NCBI RefSeq assembly: GCF_033568475.1
Contig: NC_133123.1
Coordinates: 154,023,753-154,087,752, forward strand
Source: Henckelia pumila
Taxonomy: Eukaryota; Streptophyta; Magnoliopsida; Lamiales; Gesneriaceae
Direction: 5' to 3'
Length of the DNA stretch: 64,000 nt
Positions 25,076-34,723 of this stretch are shown in pieces. The stretch's first letter is position 1. Each line of letters opens with the position of its first letter. The position numbers and the translations under genes were made by a program. The notes under the pieces are model-generated. The model saw only the letters and a program-made list of their open reading frames with translations. It was not told the origin of the DNA and searched no databases.

Positions 25076-25088
25076 AGTGGGGGAGAAT
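25076..25088 (+). other. Gypsy-1 polypurine tract
   Basis: AGTGGGGGAGAAT immediately before the LTR start TGTAACGCC. Confidence 0.85.
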
Positions 25089-27346
25089 TGTAACGCCTGG
25101 AATTATTTAATTTTAATCCGAGAATATTTAATTTGGGAAATTTGGAGTTTTGATTTAAATTCTAATATTCTTAAATTATTTAGGATTGAAATTGAATGGA
25201 ATGATAAGTTGAGGATTGAATTGCAAAGAAGCAAGAATTGGAGGACTAAAGTGCAATTTTCAGATTTTTTACTTGGACACATGTCGTGCATAGTGTTTGT
25301 ACGTGTATGTATGCCTTTCTCTTCAGATTTTCAGAAGAAAATTCAGCAAGAAATGAGAATCCCATCTTCAAGTTCATTTTCCATCTTCAAAGTTTGATAT
25401 CTTTTGCGTCTTTTATCCGAATTTGATTCCGAAAAAGGTTTTGAACTCCTTGCAAGAAGGCCTTCGATTTTATGTAAGTTTTCTTTTAGTTCATCACGAT
25501 TTGAGAATTTGAAAATGGCAGCGATCATATTTGTTTTGAAATATGGTTGATGAGCTTGTATTCTTGGTTATGTTGAAGTTGGGATGAAGAATGGATCTTG
25601 ATTATGTTCTTATGATTCCAGCTTATTGTTCGATAGTATACCTGCTGATATGTGAGGAATTATTGCTGGTTTTGGTGGATATGAGATATATATGTTTGTT
25701 AGAATTGTTGACGTTGTGTTTCGGTTGCCGACTTTACCCCGTTACGCCGTCGAAATTATGATTCGAGATTGTTTTGCTATCTTGTATTGAGATGTGATTT
25801 TGGTGAGTCCTAGCTGATGTTTGTAAGCTTTCTAAACTTCATTTCAGATTGTGTTTAAAGACCATTGAGCTTGAGAACATCGCCTTCGAACCAATAGAGA
25901 TTGAAGCAAGGTTTGAAGTTATTCATCAATAGAGTTTGATTAGTTTGGAATGCAGATTTTGAGACAAGGCTTGTGGTTGTTTATTGTTCAGATTTGGATA
26001 GCTTGAAGTTGTTCTTAAACATCACAATCGAAAGGTAAAAGTGGACTATTATTTGAATGGGACTATAACTCGATATGGTTTGTATCGAGTTCCCTTAAAT
26101 CACATACTTATTTGCTTGTTTGCTTTTATGTGCTTTCTTATGAATTGTTGAATGAGTCTTTGAGGTCAATGAATGTTATATCGATGTATATGTTGCATTC
26201 ATCTTGTGAGACTTGTTCTTTGATTTTAAAATGAACGAAAACGTTCGAATAGACGATTTGAGGAACTATATGTGTATGGACTGGGTGGTTGAGATAGCCT
26301 AGCGTCCGATTTTCATGCATGGTGGCTTCAAAGTCTAGAGAAGTAGGATAAGTAGCCTCACCTCGATTGGGAGTGTCGGTGGTTTAGCTATGATATCTTC
26401 TTCTCGGGATCCCAATCGACAAAATGAGAAATGATTCGAAAGAATCTGTTTTTTAAAACATGCATTGTCTTTTATTTATATCCTGAGTTTGATATATATG
26501 ACATGATTTGCATGTTAGTTGCTTTTACTGAGAAATATATTTCTCACCGGAGTTATCCGGCTATTGTTGTGTTGTATGTGTCATGGCAATAGGCGGGAGT
26601 AGAACAGGGCACAAGAGAGGTTGAAGAATGAAGAACGAGAGATTAAAGTGGTGATCCGAGTGTAGTTGTCTAGTTTGTTAGCTTCAAGGATATGATCATG
26701 TTGTAGGTACTCTTACTAAGACTTGATGGCTATTAAATTGTTGTCTTGTTGAGGTTCATAAGACTTGAGATGGTTTTTGTAAATCCTTAAGACAACATGT
26801 TGTAGAATAATCCTTCTTGTGTAAAGATGATTCTTGTATGATATGTGATTCTAGCATGATATTATATTCTAGTATATGGTATGATATTGTTCTTCTTCAA
26901 CTATATCATGTTTAGGATGTATGTTAGTTGTGATTACAAGATTGAATTGTTGATGTACAATTATACCATGAGATTACTAGAGCATGTTAGAAGGAATTGC
27001 TAGGCTTTGACAGCAAAAATTTCTATTTCCTTTTTCTGGACGTGAGCCCGCTCGATCGGGTGATTATTACCGATCGAGCGAGGCCCTTATTTTGGAGGCA
27101 GGGTAGTGAGCATTTTGGATCGCTCGATCGATGAAGATTGGCCGATCGAGTGAGGCCAAAATCTTTTCCAACCCGAGGGGTTGGGCTTCAGAGCTCGCTC
27201 GATCGGGTGCTTTTCACCGATAGAGCGAGGTGCTCCAATTTTAAAAAAAAATTATATTTTATTTAGTATTTGATGCTTGGCTATTAATTATGATTAATTG
27301 GTTAATTGTATTGAAATAAGAGATTAGAACTCGGGTCTCCACAACA
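25089..27346 (+). repeat. Complete 2.26-kb LTR shared by Gypsy-1 and Gypsy-2
   Basis: It begins TGTAACGCCTGG after the Gypsy-1 PPT and ends CTCCACAACA before a PBS. It therefore serves as 3' LTR of Gypsy-1 and 5' LTR of Gypsy-2. Triple palindromes of the GCTCGATCGG type recur at 27045-27230. Confidence 0.9.
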
Positions 27347-27348
27347 GG

Positions 27349-27360
27349 TGGTATCAGAGC
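27349..27360 (+). other. Gypsy-2 primer binding site
   Basis: TGGTATCAGAGC, as in Gypsy-1. Confidence 0.85.
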
Positions 27361-27781
27361 GAGAAAATTCTGGACTGAGTTAGATAGCGAGTGGGGTAGA
27401 TCGAGTCATCTTCCTTGCTTGTGTACGTTAGCATGATATGATTTATTTATTTGAGTACTTTAGTTATATGTTCTTAGTGCTAGCATGATTTACTTTCAAG
27501 TACTTAATTATTTGATTTTGGTAATTTTATTTGAAAGTATGTTGTTACGATTGGTTAAGACACATGCTTCTTGGATTATCTGACGCGATTAGAGCATGTG
27601 TTCTGTTATTAATGTCATGCTACCTGATTATCTGAATTGATTGGAAGCATGTCTTGTATGAGTACTTCGATTATTTATTTACAATTAATCAGAACCGAGT
27701 CTTGATCAGAGGTAAGATGATCGGAGGAGGACTGAGATAGATTTGATAATTATGGTATCCTAACCATTTTGGTAATCAGAT

Positions 27782-29240
27782 ATGTCTCGATGACCAGGAC
27801 GACCTCCTCTTAGTCCACAGGTTCCTACTCCTATACCAGAACGGACAGTTCATACTCCTCTGCCAGAACAGACATTAGTAACACCGACTGTGCCTCAAGC
27901 TTCTGTTCCGAGTAATGAACAGGGAAGTACTTCTCGAGATATGACGGATATGACAGCTACTCCAATGGAAACTTTGCTTAAACGCTTTCAATCCTACAAA
28001 CCGCCGAAATTAAAAGGTACTGAGAATGCAGTTGAATGTGAGGGCTGGCTTGATGATATGGAGATGTTATTTGACTCACTTGATTATGGAGATAAGCGGA
28101 GAATTCGATTGATAGGGCACCAACTTCATGAGGTTGCAAGGAGTTGGTGGTTCACTACCAAGAAGGCCTTGGAGCGTAGAGGAACTGTACTCACTTGGAC
28201 AGTCTTCAAAACTGAGTTTTACCAACGCTTCTTCCCGGTGTCTTACCGCAAGGAAAAGGGTGCTGAATTTGCCAATCTGAAGCAGGGAAACTTAAACATT
28301 GAAGAATATGCTGACCAAGTTTTCTACCTTACTGCGCTTTGCTCCACATGTTGTCGATAGTGACGAGGCAATGGCTGATCAGTTCATTAATGGATTGACT
28401 CCGGAGGTCTTTACTCTGGTAAAGACTAAGCGACCAAATACTTTTGTTGAGGCTTTGAACAATGCCAAGGGAGCGGAAGCTGGTTTGATACAACAGCGAG
28501 GAGCTTCGTATATCGCTCAGCCTCCGAGACAGTCACAACCTCCAGCTCCAATCTCACAACAATCTTCTCGATTTGAAAGCGGTGGTAGCAGCAGTTGTAA
28601 AAAAAAGTTTTGTAAAGCTCGAGGAAAACAGTTTAAGAGATCAGGGAGCAGTTCATCGAGTTCAAGTGGTTCGAAACCGAAGTCTGGAATGGTTTGTAAC
28701 AGTTGTGGTGGAAGTCATACGAAGGATCAGTGCCGAGGTGTATTTGGGAGTTGCCATATATGTCATCTGCCTGGCCATTTTGCGAGGGTGTGTCCTCAGA
28801 GAGGTTCTGGAAAATCACAAGGTGCAGAGTCATCCCGATCAGTGGCTCAACCTGCGAGGAAAGCCTCTTCTGTCCATTCCTTTCAACCATCCCATCCACA
28901 GCAATAGCCAAGGCCAGGAGGGAGTCAGACAGGTGGTCAAACCCCGAGACAACAAGCTCATGTATTTGCACTGACGGAGGAACATGCACAGGGAGCATCG
29001 GATGATGTGATTGCAGGTAACTGTTCTATTTGTGGTTATCCTGCATATGTATTGATAGATACAGGTGTCTCCCATACGTTTATCTCTGCACGATTTGCAT
29101 CATTACATGTTTTTCCTGTTGAATCATTACCTGTTGTAGTATCTGTCTCTTCACCTTTGGGGAGAGGTCTTATTGCTATACAGATAGTTAAGAATTGTTT
29201 GCTATAGTATGACGGTAATGAGATAGACCTAGATTGTTTT
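27782..29240 (+). pseudogene. gag: Gypsy-2 gag and protease (broken)
   Basis: The start ATGTCTCGA is kept but the next codon is TGA (CGA>TGA). The gag domain is readable from about 27890. One extra base near 28311 (GCTGACCAAG against GCTGCCAAG in copy 1) shifts the frame. The zinc knuckle CHICHLPGHFARVC is intact near 28757. TAG near 28905 and TAG near 29206 interrupt the linker and protease. The protease active site is the normal IDTG, unlike copy 1. Confidence 0.85.
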
Positions 29241-31138
29241 GTGCTTGGTTTGTCTGATTTTGACTGCATAGTTGGGATTGATATGCTAAACAAGTACAGA
29301 GCTACCGTAGAATGTTTCCAGAAGGTGGTGAGATTCAGACCCGAGATGGCTGGAGAATGGAAATTCTATGGTAAGGGTTCTCGAGCTAAGATTCCTCTGA
29401 TTTCAGTATTATCTATGACTCGAATTTTGCAAAAAGGAGCAGAGGGATTTATTGTTTATACTATTGATATTCTGAAAATTAGCCCTAACCTGGCTGATTT
29501 GCCAGTGGTTAGTGAATTTGCGGATGTTTTCCCCGATGAAATTCCAGGATTACCTCCGTATCGCGAGATTGATTTCAACATAGAACTAATGCCAGGTACT
29601 GCACCGATTTCTAAAGCACCTTATCGAATGACACCCGTGGAATTGAAAGAGTTGAAAGATCAGTTGGAAGATTTACTGGCCAAGGGATACATTCGACCCA
29701 GTGTTTCTCCTTGGGGGGCTCCAATCTTGTTTGTCAGAAAGAAATACGGTTCAATGAGATTGTGTATCGATTATCGACAACTGAACAAGGCAACGGTAAA
29801 GAACAAATACCATTTACCTCGTATTGATGATTTATTTGATCAGTTACAGGGTTCTGCTGTGTATTCCAAGATCGATATGAGATCTGGCTATCATCAGTTT
29901 AGAGTAAGAGATTCTGATATTCCGAAAACTGCTTTCAGAAGCAGGTATGGCCACTATGAGTTTATAGTTATGCCGTTTTGTCTGACAAATGCTCCAGATG
30001 TGTTTATGGCTTTGATGAATCGTATATTTCAGAAATATCTCGATGACTTCGTTATAATATTTATTGATGATATTATGATATATTCGAAGAATTTGATTGA
30101 TCATTCTGAGCATTTGAGAACTGTGTTGAAGACTCTAAGATCTGAGAAACTGTATGCTAAACTGTCGAAATGTGAGTTTTGGCTGAAACAGGTTGTGTTT
30201 CTTGGACATATCATATCCGGAGATGGTATATCTGTTGATCCAAGTAAAGTCGAGACTGTGATCAATTGGTCTAGACCTACATCTGTTCCTGAAATTCGTA
30301 GTTTCATGGGTTTGGCTGGGTATTATCATCGTTTTATTAAAGATTTTTCCAGTATTGCGAAGCCGATTACTCAGTTAACTCAAAAGAATGCTCCATTTAT
30401 CTGTTCTAAAGCCTGTGAATCCAGTTTTATTGAGTTGAAGAAGCGACTGACCAGTGCACCAGTTTTGACGATTTCTTCAGGTACTAGTGGTTTCACTGTT
30501 TATTGTGATGCATCTCATCGAGGTCTGGGATGTGTTTTGATGCAGCGAGGGCATGTGATTTCTTATGCCTCGAGACAATTGAAGCCTCACGAAACCATAT
30601 ACCCTATTCATGATCTTGAATTGGCCGTCATCGTTTTTGCTTTGAAGATTTGGCGACATTATTTGTACGGGGAACAGTTTGAGATTTATTCTGATCACAA
30701 GAGTCTGAAATATTTGTTTTCACAGTCAGAACTGAATATGAGACAGCGGAGATGGCTTGATTTGCTTAAAGATTTTGATTGTGAGATTAAATATTATCCG
30801 GGGAAATCTAATGCAGCTGCTGATGCACTGAGTCGAAAGGTATGTTCTTTGTCTTTATCGACGATTGGTGTATCTCATTTGATTGAAGAATGTTGTTTTT
30901 TTTGGATTAGTATTTGACACGAATTGTCCGCCTCTTCGACTTTATCAAATTCAAGTTGAACCAGCGTTATTGTTGCTTATTAAAGAAGCTCAGAAACTTG
31001 ATCAGAATGTGCAAAATTCGATTGAGAAAGTCCGATCAGGGCATGTATCTGAATACCAGGTTCGAGATGATATTTTTTATGTAAACAATCGCCTTGTAGT
31101 GCCTGATATTTCTGATGTGCGACAACAACTACTGAAAG
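29241..31138 (+). pseudogene. pol: Gypsy-2 reverse transcriptase and RNase H (long ORF, truncated after)
   Basis: A 558-codon open stretch encodes RT and RNase H. The RT box [10 protein letters not shown] is intact, but MPFGLTNAP reads MPFCLTNAP. RNase H motifs [14 protein letters not shown] and [11 protein letters not shown] are present. One extra T in a T run near 30895 shifts the frame. The following sequence matches the start of the integrase N-terminal region until the truncation at 31138. Confidence 0.88.
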
Positions 31139-32787
31139 TATTATATATATAAAAATTTAAAATATTCATGTATATATATAAATATAAAATATATATGTAA
31201 TATTAATAATATATAATTATATTATTATACTAAATAATTAATATTTTATCCATAATTTGAATGTGTAATATTATTGGATTGAAATTAATTTATTTTATTA
31301 TGATATGTTTACTATAAAAATAAATCATTATAATGTTTTTTAGCTAATAAATATTAATTAATTACAAGTTAATAAATTTAAACTTGTGAGAATAATTTCT
31401 TTTTTGTCTTAAATATTATAAATCTATATATGAAATTAAATTTAATGATATTTGTTAATTTTTAAACTTTTTAATTTTTTTATTTTAATAAATTTAAAAT
31501 TATTTAATTTATGACGGGTCCAACGGGTCTAACCCGGATTGGATCCGCCGGATTCGCTGGGCGGGGAGGGGTGGGGCAGGTCCAAAGGGAGGCGGGGCGG
31601 GTCCCGGGTTTATCCAAACCCGCCCCGTTGTCATCCCAAAAAAATGTCAGTCTTACAAATTGAGTCATTTACTTTATTTATATTTGTAATTATATATTAC
31701 ACTTAAAATTAATAAAACATTCTTATACCTATAAAAGTCTAATTATTCTAGAATAGTTTCTTGTAATTTCTAAGAGTTTAATTATAATGTACTCGAACAT
31801 TAACTATTGTATGCTTGAGTTGGAATATTGTGATATCTTAATTTGTTTATTTGATTTTGTTTCAATGAAAATTATTTTTTATTATTGTATATAAACTAAA
31901 AGTCATATCTGCGTATTGATTGTAATTTTGTTATTAAATATTTATTCAATAATATTTTAGATTATATACAATTTTATTATCCTTTTCACTTTTTTATAAT
32001 TGATAGAAAATAAAAAAAATTTAATCCCGTAAAAAAGTAATTTAATATTTGAAAATTACTTTAATATATAATATATGCTTTTAATTTTATTTTTAAATAT
32101 CCTCAAAAAAATTTATTTTTAAATTATTTTACTTTTGATTTTAAAATGAAAAATATATCCTAACCTATCTACCACTTTAAAAGTTTAGACAACAAAAAAA
32201 ACAATTTATTAAATCATTTATTGACCAAATTGCTCCTATAATTTTGATTGATTGATACTTGGGGCAGGATCTCCATGAAAACATATATAAGAAATAACAT
32301 TTATATATTTCGATATTTTAAATCATTATTTATTCTGAAAAAATATTTAATATATGGCTATTTATTATCCAAAAGATTTTAAGATATGGTTTTATGTAGA
32401 AGCAGTGTTTTACTTGATTAATTTTCACTTTATCATGTTTATGTTTGAAGCTTCCTTAAAAATAAAAAAAATAAAAAAGGCTTCGCTTTGGTCAAAAACG
32501 GTAAAAAAAAAAAAAGTCAAGTGTCATTAAATACACTTAAATGTGACTTTTATAAAAACCAAAAAATGATTAATAAGAAGAAAAAAAATCATAAACTATT
32601 GATTTTATTAGTAAGTGATTGTTAGCGGTGATATCTCTGGAGGCCGAGGGCTATCGTTCAAACTCGGGGTAGAGTTATGGTTTCCCGGGTTCTTGAGATG
32701 GGGAGCAAAGGTTGGGGTGGATGTTCCTAAAAGGTAATCTCGGAAGATCGAAACTCGGGAGTTGCAGAAAAATAATAAACATGTATG
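31139..32787. other. AT-rich intergenic DNA with a decayed hAT-like terminus
   Basis: No gene. Most of it is A/T-rich. At 31515-31639 a GC-rich block of facing CGGGGCGGGT / ACCCGCCCC motifs ends GTTGTCATCCC, the reverse complement of the terminus type seen at 44361 (CAGGGATGACAA). The other end is not found. From 32617 to 32787 the base composition rises and includes CTCGGGAGTTGCAG, an imperfect copy of sequence to the right of the Tat element. Confidence 0.5.
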
Positions 32788-32792
32788 GACAT

Positions 32793-33413
32793 TGATACCC
32801 CGGAATGGCCAAGGATAGCAGGGCCATGAATGGCCAGGGTAGCAGGTCCATGAATGGTCAAGGGTAGCAGGGTCATGAAGGGCCAGGAATGACATGGCCA
32901 TATTAATGCAGACCGGGATCCTCACGAGTCCGCGATACCAGGTATGGAGGACTTTTATAAGGCCCAGGTTGCAGGGACATGATCCCCACGATTACCATAA
33001 ACCCGAGCATTCCGGATTCATCGTGTGTGACAGGTAAACGTGGGCAACTCCCGCATCCACGACCCAGATCGTGGCCACTACCCTGGAAATGCGGAGTGAC
33101 TCTCTCACTCCAAGGCCTATAAATACCTTGCCACAGGTATTTGTAAAGGGATGTTCATCTAAATTACCAGAATACTATATTCATATTCTCTAAAGCCCAC
33201 TCTATTTCTAAGTCTGACTTAAGCATCGGAGTGGCCCCGCCGGAATCCTTCCGGCGCCCCACTAACGTGCTTGTTATTTCCCTTTCCTTGGTGCAGATCA
33301 TTTTGACTAAGGAAGGACAAATCATATATTACCTCTACCAGCCCGGCCATTCCAAGTCAGGCCCACTTCACTACCCTGACAGCCCGGGCCCTGGTTTTGT
33401 TAGAACATCATCA
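32793..33413 (+). repeat. Tat element 5' LTR
   Basis: Starts TGATACCCCGG, ends AACATCATCA. A TATA box (TATAAATA) lies at 33118-33125. Confidence 0.9.
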
Positions 33414-33414
33414 T

Positions 33415-33430
33415 TGGCGCCGTCTGTGGG
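33415..33430 (+). other. Tat element primer binding site
   Basis: TGGCGCCGTCTGTGGG begins one base after the LTR. It is not the Met-tRNA type used by the other elements in this window. Confidence 0.8.
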
Positions 33431-33454
33431 AAAGCTTGATCTATAGACGTAGAT

Positions 33455-34723
33455 ATGGCTTCTCAGAATCAAACCTCACCGGAAAATCACCAGCCAGTAC
33501 GGAATATTACTGTTCCTGTTGAACAGTTCGAATCATACATCCAAGAGGTGATACGGAAATCGGTGATAGCCGCAAAGCAGCCACAATCTAAGGACATAAC
33601 GGTGGAGGAAGAAGGAAATCAGGGTAACCCAAACCCTAATGCTCAGATTCGAGAAAGAGAGGAGGAAAGTTCTTGGATGCACTCAATACAGCCATCCATG
33701 GCGGATGAGTTGCATGAGCTTAGGAGGAAGGTACAAAAGTTGGAGGAGGGGGGTTCCAAAATGTCTGGCCCCATCAAAAGTCAGGGATGCCCTTTTTCAC
33801 AGGAGGTGATAGAGGAGCCCTTACCATTGGGTTACAAGTCGGCAAAAATTCGGGAGTACGATGGGAGTGCAGACCCAGAGGAACACCTGGCTCGGTTTGA
33901 AAATGTAGCCATGCTACATTGCTATGGAGATAAAATCAAATGCAAAGTTTTCTTAACCACTTTGGTGGATTCTGCCCAAAGATGGTTCGAGAAATTGGAG
34001 CCCCAGAGTATTCAATCCTTTTCAGAATTCAGGCAAGTATTTTTGCAGCATTTCGGCAGTAGCAAGAGATATAGGAAAACTGCCTATAGCCTCTTTGAGG
34101 CAAAGCAGTCAGGGGAGGAATCTCTACGAACCTATATCAGAAGGTTTAATAAGATTGCTTTGGAAGTCCCAACGTGTGCTCAGGAGACCAAGATCACAGC
34201 CTTCACTCAAGGCCTTCGGGAAGGGGAATTTTTCAAATCATTGGTGAAAAAAGCACCCCGAACCTTTGAATATTTGCTGTCTCGGGCGGAAAAATACATT
34301 AACATGGAGGAAGCCCAGAAGCAGAAAAAGGAGGTCACCCGGCGAGAGGGAGGTCGGGAACAAGGAAGAGGTAGAGATACCCATGATCACATGGGACGAT
34401 TGTCCCGGTATGCTCCACATCGAGGGACTCGAGACAGGGCTGTTCATATATGTGAAGAAAAGGCTGATACGCCGGCCCCTGTTTCTAAGGAAAAAATATG
34501 GAAGTACTGTGCGCTTCATCAAGAGTGCACTCATGACACCAGTGAATGCCGAACCCTGCAACAAAGACACCAACTGCCTTATGTTAGAGATGGTAGGCCA
34601 GTCCCAAAAAAGCCTCGAAACGTGCCCTGGTTTCGAGGGTCGCAGACATTGATTCCTTCCCGGGATGACACCAGCTCGCGGGAAAAAGGGAAACAAGAAA
34701 TGGATCACGCAAAAAAAAGATAG
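33455..34723 (+). CDS. gag: Tat element gag
   Basis: 422 codons starting 41 bp after the 5' LTR. The N-terminus is charged with a short coiled segment (ADELHELRRKVQKLEE). The retrotransposon gag domain lies at about residues 130-285 (IREYDGSADPEEHLARF, RWFEKLEPQSIQSFSEF, SLRTYIRRFNKIALEV). The zinc-binding motif is degenerate (KYCALHQECTHDTSEC). The ORF ends in an A8 run (34710-34717); pol is open in another frame and overlaps it by 59 bp. Either a one-base slip at the A run broke a single polyprotein or frameshifting is used. Its role is to form the particle that packages the RNA. Confidence 0.88.
   Translation: MASQNQTSPENHQPVRNITVPVEQFESYIQEVIRKSVIAAKQPQSKDITVEEEGNQGNPNPNAQIREREEESSWMHSIQPSMADELHELRRKVQKLEEGGSKMSGPIKSQGCPFSQEVIEEPLPLGYKSAKIREYDGSADPEEHLARFENVAMLHCYGDKIKCKVFLTTLVDSAQRWFEKLEPQSIQSFSEFRQVFLQHFGSSKRYRKTAYSLFEAKQSGEESLRTYIRRFNKIALEVPTCAQETKITAFTQGLREGEFFKSLVKKAPRTFEYLLSRAEKYINMEEAQKQKKEVTRREGGREQGRGRDTHDHMGRLSRYAPHRGTRDRAVHICEEKADTPAPVSKEKIWKYCALHQECTHDTSECRTLQQRHQLPYVRDGRPVPKKPRNVPWFRGSQTLIPSRDDTSSREKGKQEMDHAKKR

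Larger units (their letters stand above)
3767..27346 (+). mobile_element. Gypsy-1: Tekay-like chromovirus with two nested insertions
   Basis: The order is a 3' part of the 5' LTR (3767-4266), PBS, gag, protease, RT, RNase H, integrase, PPT and a complete 3' LTR (25089-27346). The internal part is interrupted by a Copia (5739-15101) and a second Gypsy (17333-23641), each flanked by 5-bp duplications. The C-terminal motif (RHGIEEATWE) after the integrase matches Tekay/Del chromoviruses. Numerous stop codons (GGA>TGA, GAG>TAG and TGG>TAG types), a lost gag start and mutated active sites show it is dead. The 5' LTR is cut by the CACTA element. Confidence 0.85.
27347..31138 (+). mobile_element. 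Gypsy-2: second internal region, 3' truncated
   Basis: PBS at 27349-27360, then leader, gag and pol collinear with Gypsy-1 to the start of the integrase region. It stops abruptly at about 31138, in the sequence equivalent to 23739, and changes to AT-rich DNA. The integrase core, PPT and 3' LTR are missing. Confidence 0.88.

Noticed and set aside
28633..28998. 121-codon minus-strand frame over Gypsy-2 gag
   Set aside because: Shadow of the gag/zinc-knuckle region, also present opposite copy 1.
33231..33446. Short open frame beginning MAPPESFRR, repeated at 43194-43454
   Set aside because: Lies in both LTRs of the Tat element downstream of the TATA box; chance frame in the LTR R/U5 region.
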